The notes beneath the pieces were generated by a model. It searched no databases. It was not told where the DNA came from and worked only from the letters and a program-made list of their open reading frames with translations. Shown in pieces: positions 15,072 to 20,864 of a stretch of DNA of 20,864 nt; position 1 is the stretch's first letter, and each line of letters starts with the position of its first letter. The translations under genes and the position numbers were made by a program. The stretch lies in NCBI GenBank assembly GCA_002451235.1, contig DKBN01000043.1, positions 1 through 20,864 on the forward strand, in the 5' to 3' direction. Source of the DNA: Patescibacteria group bacterium UBA6899 (GTDB lineage: Bacteria; Patescibacteriota; Minisyncoccia; Phycocordibacterales; UBA6899).

Positions 15072-16838
15072 ATGGCATCCTCAGTCGAAGAGATCAAGGC
15101 GCGGTTGTCCATTACGGACGTCGTGGGATCGTACATCAAGCTCGAGAAAGCGGGCGGCAGTTTCAAGGCGCTCTGCCCGTTCCATCACGAGAAGACGCCG
15201 TCCTTCAATGTCTCGCCCTCGCGGCAGGCATACTACTGCTTCGGCTGCAATCGTGGCGGCGACGTCTTCACCTTCGTCGAAGAGATCGAGGGCGTTGATT
15301 TTCTTGAGGCGCTGAAGATGCTCGCGGACCGTGCGGGGGTGACGCTCGAACGATACGAAAGGGAAGATAAGAACGAGAAAGCTCGGCTGATCGATCTTAT
15401 GGAGCAGGCGGTCCGATTCTACGAGTCGGGCATGGCTGAACACGCAGGCCCGCGTGAGTATTTGAAAGACCGAGGGCTCGAGGAGGGTACCATAGCGGCG
15501 TGGCATATCGGCTATGTCCCTCCGCCCGAGATTGCGGGCTGGCGCTCCATATATACGCACTTGAAGGGGGAAGGATACGGCGACCAGGAGATCGAAAAGG
15601 CGGGATTCATCAAGAAGGCGGAGCCGAAGCCGGGCACGAAGGGGGAGGCGAAGTTCTATGATCGATTTCGCGGCCGCATCATGTTCCCAATCCGCGACCA
15701 ATCCGGCCGCACCGTCGCATTCACGGGGAGGGTCTATGGGGCCGCAAAGGATAGCGAGGCGAAATATGTGAACTCTCCCGAGACCGAGCTCTATAGTAAA
15801 TCGCAAGTCCTCTTTGGCTATGACATGGCGAAATCCGCGATCCGCAAGCAGAATTTCGTGGTCATGGTCGAGGGACAGATGGATTGCATCATGGCGCACC
15901 AAGCAGGGAGCGAGAACGTCGTCGCGGTCTCGGGAACGGCGCTCACGGAGAAGCACCTCGAGCTCGTAAAGCGCCTCACTCCGAACATCGTTTTTGCGTT
16001 CGACGCCGACCAAGCGGGGATCGCAGCGACAACACGCGCGTATCAAATGGCACTCTCGATGGGACTCAATGTCCGCGTCGCGGAGATCCCGGACGCAAAG
16101 GATCCGGCCGACCTCATCCTCCATGACCCCGCCCTCTGGGGGCGCTCACTCACTGAATCGCGTCATATCATCGACTACCTGCTTTCTGTGATCGCAGCAA
16201 AGGGGTTGGATCAGCTCCAGTTCCGCAAAGAGGTCGACGAGAAGGTGATCCCCCTGGTGATCTCGATTCCCTCAAAGATCGAGGAGGCGCATTTCGTTCA
16301 GGAGATTTCACGCAAGCTCGATCTCAACGAAGAAGCGGTATGGGAAGAAGTGCGGCGCAAGGAACGTGCCGAGGCATTTGTACCGAGGCAGCCAGTAGCA
16401 GCGAGTGAGAGGGGTGAAAATAAGAATGGGGAACTTCAGACACCGAAAACACTCGCTGAAGAGCACATTCTCTCCATCATCTACTGGCAGGAGGCGCTTG
16501 ATGAACCGACGATCGATGTCGGACACACTCGTACCCGCTATTTCGAGATCCTGACGCGGCATGCGCTCGTCCCCCGTGAGTTATCGAAGGAGGAGGCCTT
16601 GAAGCTTTCGGTCAAAGCAGAGCATACGCATGAACAAGGTTCTACTCTCGTGCAGACGATCGACGAGCTGCTCGCACGTCTCGAGAAGGAGGTCATCAAA
16701 GAACGCCAGGCGGAACTTTGGAAGAAGCTTTCAGGGGCCGAGGCGAAAGGGGAAAAGGAAGAGGCAAAGAAGTATCTCCGTGACTATCAGGCGCTCACCC
16801 CACGACTCTTGGAGCTCGAACGCCGTCTCGGACAATGA
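15072..16838 (+). CDS. dnaG: DNA primase DnaG
   Basis: 588 aa. The CHC2 zinc-binding domain is at the N-terminus (Cys35, His38, Cys56, Cys59 in CPFH...YYCFGC). The primase catalytic core follows, and the Toprim domain shows VMVEGQMDCI (Glu267) and FDADQAGIAAT (Asp311, Asp313). The C-terminal region (about 420-588) is charged and helical, as expected for the helicase-interacting domain, but has no diagnostic motif. It synthesises RNA primers at the replication fork. It lies 46 nt after rpoC and 61 nt before rpoD; the dnaG-rpoD pairing recalls the macromolecular-synthesis operon, but no rpsU is seen here. Confidence 0.97.
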   Translation: MASSVEEIKARLSITDVVGSYIKLEKAGGSFKALCPFHHEKTPSFNVSPSRQAYYCFGCNRGGDVFTFVEEIEGVDFLEALKMLADRAGVTLERYEREDKNEKARLIDLMEQAVRFYESGMAEHAGPREYLKDRGLEEGTIAAWHIGYVPPPEIAGWRSIYTHLKGEGYGDQEIEKAGFIKKAEPKPGTKGEAKFYDRFRGRIMFPIRDQSGRTVAFTGRVYGAAKDSEAKYVNSPETELYSKSQVLFGYDMAKSAIRKQNFVVMVEGQMDCIMAHQAGSENVVAVSGTALTEKHLELVKRLTPNIVFAFDADQAGIAATTRAYQMALSMGLNVRVAEIPDAKDPADLILHDPALWGRSLTESRHIIDYLLSVIAAKGLDQLQFRKEVDEKVIPLVISIPSKIEEAHFVQEISRKLDLNEEAVWEEVRRKERAEAFVPRQPVAASERGENKNGELQTPKTLAEEHILSIIYWQEALDEPTIDVGHTRTRYFEILTRHALVPRELSKEEALKLSVKAEHTHEQGSTLVQTIDELLARLEKEVIKERQAELWKKLSGAEAKGEKEEAKKYLRDYQALTPRLLELERRLGQ

Positions 16839-16899
16839 AATACACTGGACAAATTATTCGTATTAAGTAGAACGGATTAATATTTAGCTGACGCGCCAT

Positions 16900-18177
16900 A
16901 TGGGAACCTCGAAAAAGAAGGCAGCGAAGAAGAAGGTCGTAAAAAAGATCGCCAAAAAGCCTGCCCCCAAAAAGCCTGCCCCAAAAAAGTCCTCGAAGGC
17001 GAAGAAGGACACCAAGCCGGTTCCAAAGAAGAAGCCGGCGGTTTCGAGATCCCGCGAAAAGCTCGCTCCGCCCCCGAAAAAGACGCTCTCCAAGGAGCGC
17101 AGGGCTCTCGAGCACAAGATGTCGCAGCTCGTCACCAAGGGGCGTGATCGTGGCTTCATCACATTCGATGAGATCTTGAAGACCTTTCCCGAGATCGAGA
17201 ACAATATCGATTTTCTCGACGAGCTCTACGAGAAGATCGCCGACGCCGGAGTGGACATCATGGAGTCAGGTGGTCTCTTGGATGCGACCCCGGACGAGGA
17301 GACGGTCGCCCCGGGTGCCTCGCGCCGCTACCTTACCACCAAGAGCTCGCCATACGACTCGACTCAGATGTATCTGCGCGAGATCGGACAGTACCCGCTT
17401 CTTGCCGCCCGCGACGAGCGTGAGCTTGCCCAGCGCATCCAGGCGGGTGATCTTGAGGCAAAGAACCTCCTCGCACGCGCCAATCTCCGCCTTGTTGTTT
17501 CCGTAGCAAAGAAATACGTCGGCCGCTCTCCCGACCTCACCCTCCTTGACCTCATCCAAGAAGGGAACTTGGGCCTCTTCCGAGCCGTCGACAAATTCGA
17601 TTGGTCGAAGGGTTTCAAATTCTCGACCTATGCGACCTGGTGGATCAGGCAGGCGATCACACGCGCTTTGGCGGACCAGTCGCGCACCATCCGTATCCCC
17701 GTGCATATGGTAGAGACGATCGCAAAGTACAAGCAAGTGCTCCGCCGTCTCACTCAGGACCTCGGACGCGAGCCGATGGCGGAAGAGGTTGCGACAGAGA
17801 TGGGGATCGATATTGAGCGCGTGCGCGTGATCGAGAACATTGACCAGGACACGATCTCGCTTGAGAAGCCGATCTCCGATGACGAAGATAAATCGACCTT
17901 GGGTGAATTCATTGCCGATGATAAGATATTGAGTCCCGATCAGGAATCCTCGCGTCGCATCTTGGCGGATCAGGTGCGTCAGATCCTTGACGACCTCTCT
18001 CCCAAAGAGCGCAAGATCTTGGAGATGCGGCATGGGCTTGTCAATGGCGTTACGCATACGCTTGAGGAGGTAGGGAAGGAGTTCGGGGTGACGCGCGAAC
18101 GCATTCGACAGATCGAGGCGAAGGCGCACGAGAAGATCCGCCAGCACGAGAATATCAACAAGTTGCGGAACTATTGA
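16900..18177 (+). CDS. rpoD: Primary RNA polymerase sigma factor RpoD with a lysine-rich N-terminal tail
   Basis: 425 aa. Residues 1-61 are highly basic (24 Lys) with Ala/Pro, including tandem [12 protein letters not shown], resembling histone-H1-like tails. A region 1.1-like module follows (about 66-122, [17 protein letters not shown]), then region 1.2 (about 151), regions 2.1-2.4 with [18 protein letters not shown] and [11 protein letters not shown], region 3, and region 4.2 with [19 protein letters not shown]. The -10 and -35 recognition helices look standard, in keeping with the TTGACA/TATAAT promoters in the window. The 61-nt AT-rich gap upstream has no clear Shine-Dalgarno site or promoter. 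No + strand terminator is obvious downstream. Confidence 0.97.
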   Translation: MGTSKKKAAKKKVVKKIAKKPAPKKPAPKKSSKAKKDTKPVPKKKPAVSRSREKLAPPPKKTLSKERRALEHKMSQLVTKGRDRGFITFDEILKTFPEIENNIDFLDELYEKIADAGVDIMESGGLLDATPDEETVAPGASRRYLTTKSSPYDSTQMYLREIGQYPLLAARDERELAQRIQAGDLEAKNLLARANLRLVVSVAKKYVGRSPDLTLLDLIQEGNLGLFRAVDKFDWSKGFKFSTYATWWIRQAITRALADQSRTIRIPVHMVETIAKYKQVLRRLTQDLGREPMAEEVATEMGIDIERVRVIENIDQDTISLEKPISDDEDKSTLGEFIADDKILSPDQESSRRILADQVRQILDDLSPKERKILEMRHGLVNGVTHTLEEVGKEFGVTRERIRQIEAKAHEKIRQHENINKLRNY

Positions 18178-18188
18178 TTCGATTGAGG

Positions 18189-18214
18189 AAAAAATACCCC
18201 GCTTGTGTAGCGAG
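18189..18214 (-). terminator. Minus-strand terminator of the small membrane protein locus
   Basis: Read on the minus strand, CTCGCT-ACACA-AGCGGG forms a 6-bp stem (one G-U) followed by GTATTTTTT. It converges with the end of rpoD. Confidence 0.55.
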
Positions 18215-18264
18215 AATGAAGAAGTTGTTCAAGTATGTTTCCGGGCATCTGGTGCTCGCTTATC

Positions 18265-18465
18265 CTATACCTTAATAAACATCCCCAGCATAAGGAGGAG
18301 GGCACCGCTCCCGAGTACGAAGATTCCCGTTGGTAGAGGAGCAGGAAAAATAACCACTGCGCAGATCCATCACTCGGGAGGGGGGATCATTACCCAGATG
18401 CAGGTTGGCGCTAGAAGAACAAGGTAGATATACCCAAGACACGAGAAAATTAAACCGTACCTCAT
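18265..18465 (-). pseudogene. Possible small two-helix membrane protein gene interrupted by an in-frame TGA
   Basis: On the minus strand, GGAGG (18472-18476) lies 6 nt before an ATG (18463-18465). It opens 31 codons of mostly hydrophobic residues (MRYGLIFSCLGYIYLVLL...). After PPPE comes TGA (18370-18372), and the same frame then continues for 34 further codons, again hydrophobic (WICAVVIFPAP...GALLLMLGMFIKV), to TAG. A minus-strand terminator follows about 50 nt later. Start signal, two hydrophobic halves in one frame and terminator suggest a once-intact gene of about 66 aa, or a 31-aa peptide. A competing frame begins at the ATG overlapping the TGA (TGATG) but encodes an uncharacteristic Cys/Ser/Arg-rich peptide. 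Function unknown. Confidence 0.4.
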
Positions 18466-18570
18466 GGTCTGCCTCCGAACGAGAGAGAGTTACTCCAGCC
18501 GGCACCTTACATAAATTTCATATATTGCGCAAACCCAGTTACGTAGGGCTGCCCTGAAAAATGTCTAATA

Positions 18571-18597
18571 GAAAAGACCCGAGCGGAGCTCGGGTCT
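18571..18597 (-). terminator. Minus-strand terminator downstream of the 66-aa gene
   Basis: AGACCCGAGC and GCTCGGGTCT form a perfect 10-bp stem with a 3-nt loop. On the minus strand it is followed by TTTCTATT, on the + strand by no T-run, so it acts on the minus strand. The 118 nt between it and the gene end hold further short hairpins (for example AATCGC/GCGATT near 18670-18688). Confidence 0.75.
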
Positions 18598-18714
18598 GTG
18601 CGAGAGGGGAAGGTTCTTATTCTGTCAGTTTCTCCCTGCTCTTGAGAGGGTGACAATTACCCTTTTAGAAATCGCTGCGACGGCGATTCAACCTGTTCGC
18701 ACGAAAGGAGTGCA

Positions 18715-18915
18715 CTACTTCTTGAAGGTTTCATCGACCATCTCACGAACCATAAGTTCGAAGAACTCAGACAGTTCGCCAGCGTCGATGTTTAACTGCT
18801 TCGCCTTGTTCGGGAGTTCCCGCTTGATATACGGGCCAACACGTATACCTTCTTCTCTGAGACGGAGTTTGAGGATCGCAATCGCGATCTCTCCCTTCCG
18901 GGTTTCGCTGAGCAT
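18715..18915 (-). CDS. Small helical charged protein, unknown function
   Basis: 66 aa. The ATG (18913-18915) is preceded by AGGGGG, 6 nt away, in the minus-strand reading. The protein is rich in Lys/Arg/Glu and predicted helical throughout (EIAIAILKLRLREEGIRVGPYIKREL, then ELSEFFELMVREMVDETFKK), with no Cys or membrane segment. I do not recognise a family. The size and composition would suit a small regulator or an antitoxin-like protein, but no toxin partner is next to it. A consensus promoter upstream and a terminator downstream make it a well-defined transcription unit. Confidence 0.65.
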   Translation of the reverse strand: MLSETRKGEIAIAILKLRLREEGIRVGPYIKRELPNKAKQLNIDAGELSEFFELMVREMVDETFKK

Positions 18916-18934
18916 AGCAAGCCCCCTAAAGAAT

Positions 18935-18989
18935 GTAGACCACTATTGATCTACGCAAACATTATATCAAGCATATTTTCTTTTGTCAA
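18935..18989 (-). promoter_or_regulatory. Consensus promoter and +1 hairpin of the 66-aa gene
   Basis: On the minus strand: TTGACA (18984-18989), exactly 17 bp, TATAAT (18961-18966), with TGA giving an extended -10, a full consensus. The expected +1 (about 18954) coincides with the first base of an inverted repeat GTAGATC-AATAGT-GGTCTAC (18935-18954), which is either an operator over the start site or a hairpin at the mRNA 5' end. Confidence 0.85.
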
Positions 18990-19062
18990 TAACTCCGTAT
19001 TGGTTCAATAGCTTGTGAACACCCACCTAATTACAAGCTTCATGTATACCACCAACAAGAAC

Positions 19063-19523
19063 ATGCCACGTATTCGCAGAGATGCAGTGGCTTTTGCAGA
19101 GAAACACGGCGTTCGAACGGCAGCAAGATATTTCGGATTCTCCCCCGGAGCCATCGTGGCCTGGAAGAAGAAGGCGAAGGTGTATGGATTCAATCCGGTA
19201 CCAACACACTCTGTAAAACTAAAACGGCATCCCAAGCAACTCTCTGAAGAACTGGTCTGGAAGATTTTCCATACGAGATAAAATTCAAACGAAGCGCAGA
19301 GGTAATTCACCTGATCCTCAAAGAGGAAGGAGTCATCGTTTCTCTTTCTTCAGTCAAATGTACGCTTGGCCGTACTGGTCTCCTCAAGAAACGCAGTCCA
19401 TACAAGCGGTTTCATCCGCATGTGGATCGGCCTGCCGCGATCCATGCGGCCATCGGTGTCTTGGGGTGGACATCGCTTGCGAAGAGTCGAATAAGGTCGC
19501 TGAGGGAGAAGCGGAAGAAGTAG
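19063..19523 (+). pseudogene. Frameshifted and truncated helix-turn-helix transposase/integrase-like gene
   Basis: The first frame (ATG 19063; an upstream in-frame ATG is at 19015) encodes an HTH of the kind found at the N-terminus of IS481-like transposases (AVAFAEKHGVRTAARYFGFSPGAIVAWKKKA, then HPKQLSEELVWKIFHTR) and stops at TAA 19279-19281. The family sequence resumes one base back in another frame: IKFKRSAEVIH, SLSSVKCTL, GLLKKRSPYKRFHPHVDRP, to TAG 19521-19523. Restoring one A after AGA at 19276-19278 joins the two halves exactly. No DDE catalytic domain follows, so the element is also truncated. No terminal inverted repeats were recognised. Confidence 0.7.
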
Positions 19524-19557
19524 AGTCTTCTGAGGATACTCGCTGATGCGCCACGGA

Positions 19558-19599
19558 TTTGACCGCAGGGTGTATTCTGCTATTCTGGCCACGGTCAAA
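19558..19599 (+). promoter_or_regulatory. Promoter and flanking inverted repeat of the amidohydrolase gene
   Basis: The -35 TTGACC (19559-19564), 16-bp spacer and -10 TATTCT (19581-19586) with TGC before it. A perfect 8-bp inverted repeat brackets the promoter: TTTGACCG (19558-19565, over the -35) and CGGTCAAA (19592-19599, over the expected +1). AAGGAG (19609-19614) is the Shine-Dalgarno site, 6 nt before the ATG. Confidence 0.75.
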
Positions 19600-19620
19600 C
19601 CTCGCTGAAAGGAGCAGTAC

Positions 19621-20808
19621 ATGGAAAGCATCACGACGGAACTCGAGCGATTCTATCCGGCACGGAGGATCGAGTTCCTCTCCTCCTGGGAGCTAGAAGT
19701 TCTTCGTCACGTCTACGAAAAAGGCGGGTTCTACAACGCACACGCGCATCTTTGCCGCGCCGCGACGCTGGAACCTGCTTACCTCGAACATATCGGCACC
19801 ACTCCCTTGGAAGCAAGTTCATTCCCACTTTCGGTAAAACAGGATCTTGTTGGGAACCTTCATACAGGCGTTGCATATACGAGAGAAAATCTCATGGAGC
19901 GCATGTCGAGAGAGATCGAACGGCAGATCGCATACGGTACGAAACGGATCGACACGAACATCGACGCGACCCCGGACCTTTCCGAGGACGGCCTACTCGC
20001 GGTCAATGTCGCACTTGAGCTCAAGAAGAAATACGCAGATCGTATCGCGATCCGCATCGCTCCGACCCCGATCTTCGGACTCCGCGAGGGGACCCACCGT
20101 TGGGAAGTGTTCAAGGCGGCGGCCCTTCTTTCCGATTATCTTTCAGGGCTCCCTGAGAAGGATGATTATGCGAAGAGCATGGATCGGAAAGGTAAGGTGG
20201 GGTTCCGCAGTGCTGTACGCATGGTCCTTGAACTTGGATATGAACTTGGGAAGGAAGTGCAATTCCATCTTGATCAAGCGAACGATCCGCACGAGCGCGG
20301 AACTGAGATCCTCCTCGAGGGGTTACGTTGGTTCAATCAGTTCACCATGGCGCGACCGCGGCCTGAAGTATGGATCATCCACATGATCTCACCGAGCGCA
20401 TATAACGAAGAACGCTACACGCTCCTTATCGATGAGCTCAAGGAACAGAAAGTGGGAGTCATCATCTGTCCAAGCGCTGCAATCTCAATGAGGCAACTTC
20501 GCCCGGTCGTGGCACCGACCCACAATTCGATGGCGCGTGTCGCGGAACTCATCAAGGCGGAAGTCCCGCTTCGGATCGGGTCAGACAATGTTTGCGATGT
20601 GTTCGTCCCGCCGAGCGAGGGCGACATACTTACCGAGCTCAAGTTCGCCGCACACGCTGTCCGTCTCTCTACGCCATCGATCTGGGCGAAGATCGCAACC
20701 GGGACACCGCTTAACAACGTAGACGTTGCATCCGTTGGGCGTGCGCTTTATGAGGACCGGAAAGCCTTTCTTTCGGTCGATCCCACCTGGCGTTCAACGC
20801 TCATGTGA
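19621..20808 (+). CDS. Cytosine-deaminase-like metal-dependent amidohydrolase
   Basis: 395 aa. The order of motifs matches the CodA-type branch of the amidohydrolase superfamily: NAHAHL (His41, His43), the GTKRIDTNIDA segment corresponding to CodA's RTHVD, QFHLDQ (His216), WIIHMIS (His254) and RIGSDNVCDVF (Asp322), giving the usual metal ligands. Such enzymes deaminate cytosine or related heterocycles in base salvage, which would suit a bacterium relying on scavenged nucleobases. The CodA glutamate after the third ligand (HCDE) is Gln219 here, so the substrate could differ. Start fixed by AAGGAG at 19609-19614. It stands alone with its own promoter and terminator. Confidence 0.8.
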   Translation: MESITTELERFYPARRIEFLSSWELEVLRHVYEKGGFYNAHAHLCRAATLEPAYLEHIGTTPLEASSFPLSVKQDLVGNLHTGVAYTRENLMERMSREIERQIAYGTKRIDTNIDATPDLSEDGLLAVNVALELKKKYADRIAIRIAPTPIFGLREGTHRWEVFKAAALLSDYLSGLPEKDDYAKSMDRKGKVGFRSAVRMVLELGYELGKEVQFHLDQANDPHERGTEILLEGLRWFNQFTMARPRPEVWIIHMISPSAYNEERYTLLIDELKEQKVGVIICPSAAISMRQLRPVVAPTHNSMARVAELIKAEVPLRIGSDNVCDVFVPPSEGDILTELKFAAHAVRLSTPSIWAKIATGTPLNNVDVASVGRALYEDRKAFLSVDPTWRSTLM

Positions 20809-20813
20809 CATAT

Positions 20814-20841
20814 TGCCCCCTTCGCGAGGGGGCATTCTTTT
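20814..20841 (+). terminator. Rho-independent terminator of the amidohydrolase gene
   Basis: TGCCCCCT and AGGGGGCA form an 8-bp stem around TCGCG, followed by TTCTTTT, 6 nt after the stop codon. Confidence 0.9.
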
Positions 20842-20864
20842 GGGTTAACTAACCTTTCTTCCAC

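Noticed and set aside
16839..16899. Promoter for rpoD in the AT-rich gap
   Set aside because: TATTAA and TAATAT hexamers occur, but none has a -35 at a plausible distance or a spacing like the other starts.
18265..18372. TGA followed by Trp in the small membrane protein as a sign of a reassigned code (TGA=Gly or Trp)
   Set aside because: Core genes in the same window (rpoB, dnaG, rpoD) end in TGA at their expected C-termini, so TGA is a stop here.
18272..18505. Minus-strand frame of 77 codons overlapping the small membrane protein locus
   Set aside because: Composition is unlike a protein (Ser/Cys/Arg-rich, no SD), and the overlapping frame has a good SD site and hydrophobic pattern.
18598..18714. 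Hairpins between the 66-aa gene and its terminator as a separate ncRNA
   Set aside because: No promoter is visible in the stretch; it is more simply the 3' untranslated region.

Overview
The window looks like a chromosomal segment of a Patescibacteria (Candidate Phyla Radiation) bacterium, probably a Parcubacteria-like lineage; this is inferred from protein character, since no rRNA is present. The clues are: a modular surface protein ending in a cysteine-bracketed peptidoglycan-binding-like domain of a type I associate with this group; a CAP-domain membrane protein and a DipZ-like membrane-anchored protein; a DUF805 membrane protein; a rpsP-khpA-trmD neighbourhood lacking rimM and rplS; and very short intergenic gaps. 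GC is moderately high. TGA is used as a stop by several core genes (rpoB, dnaG, rpoD), so the standard bacterial code applies and not the TGA=Gly code of Gracilibacteria.

Layout. 1-4859: cell-envelope genes, namely the 3' end of a large repeat-rich surface protein, a CAP (SCP/PR1) protein, a DipZ-like thioredoxin-fold protein whose CxxC is SxxS, and a DUF805 membrane protein. 4882-7552: translation and RNA-modification genes, mostly in single-gene units with their own promoter and terminator: rpsP, khpA, an unrecognised 119-aa gene, then trmD overlapping msrA. 7553-8174: a gene-poor stretch with a strong promoter and a folded leader of about 180 nt in front of rpoB. 8175-18177: rpoB, rpoC, dnaG and rpoD, all on the + strand, so the RNA polymerase core, primase and primary sigma factor lie side by side. 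18178-19523: a small accessory island with two short minus-strand genes (one interrupted by an in-frame TGA) and a frameshifted, truncated transposase-like gene. 19558-20841: a cytosine-deaminase-like amidohydrolase with its own promoter, a possible operator and a terminator.

Regulation visible in the sequence. Good sigma-70 type promoters can be read (TTGACA/TATAAT-like, 16-17 bp spacers, often an extended TGn -10), consistent with the conserved regions 2.4 and 4.2 of the encoded RpoD. Two translation-start types coexist. Several genes (CAP, rpsP, probably the DipZ-like gene, trmD and dnaG) have their ATG 6-7 nt after a -10 box, implying leaderless mRNAs. Others (the 119-aa gene, rpoB, the amidohydrolase, both minus-strand small genes) have clear Shine-Dalgarno sites. 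Terminators and the next promoter are packed together; at the rpsP gene the -35 hexamer sits in the loop of the preceding terminator.

The most interesting candidates are the rpoB leader, which can pair with its own Shine-Dalgarno site; the interlocked terminator/promoter and leaderless arrangement; the cysteine-less DipZ-like protein; and the small minus-strand genes at 18.2-19.0 kb. I see no CRISPR array, tRNA, rRNA, defence system or prophage. All functional calls are by motif recognition; no search was run.
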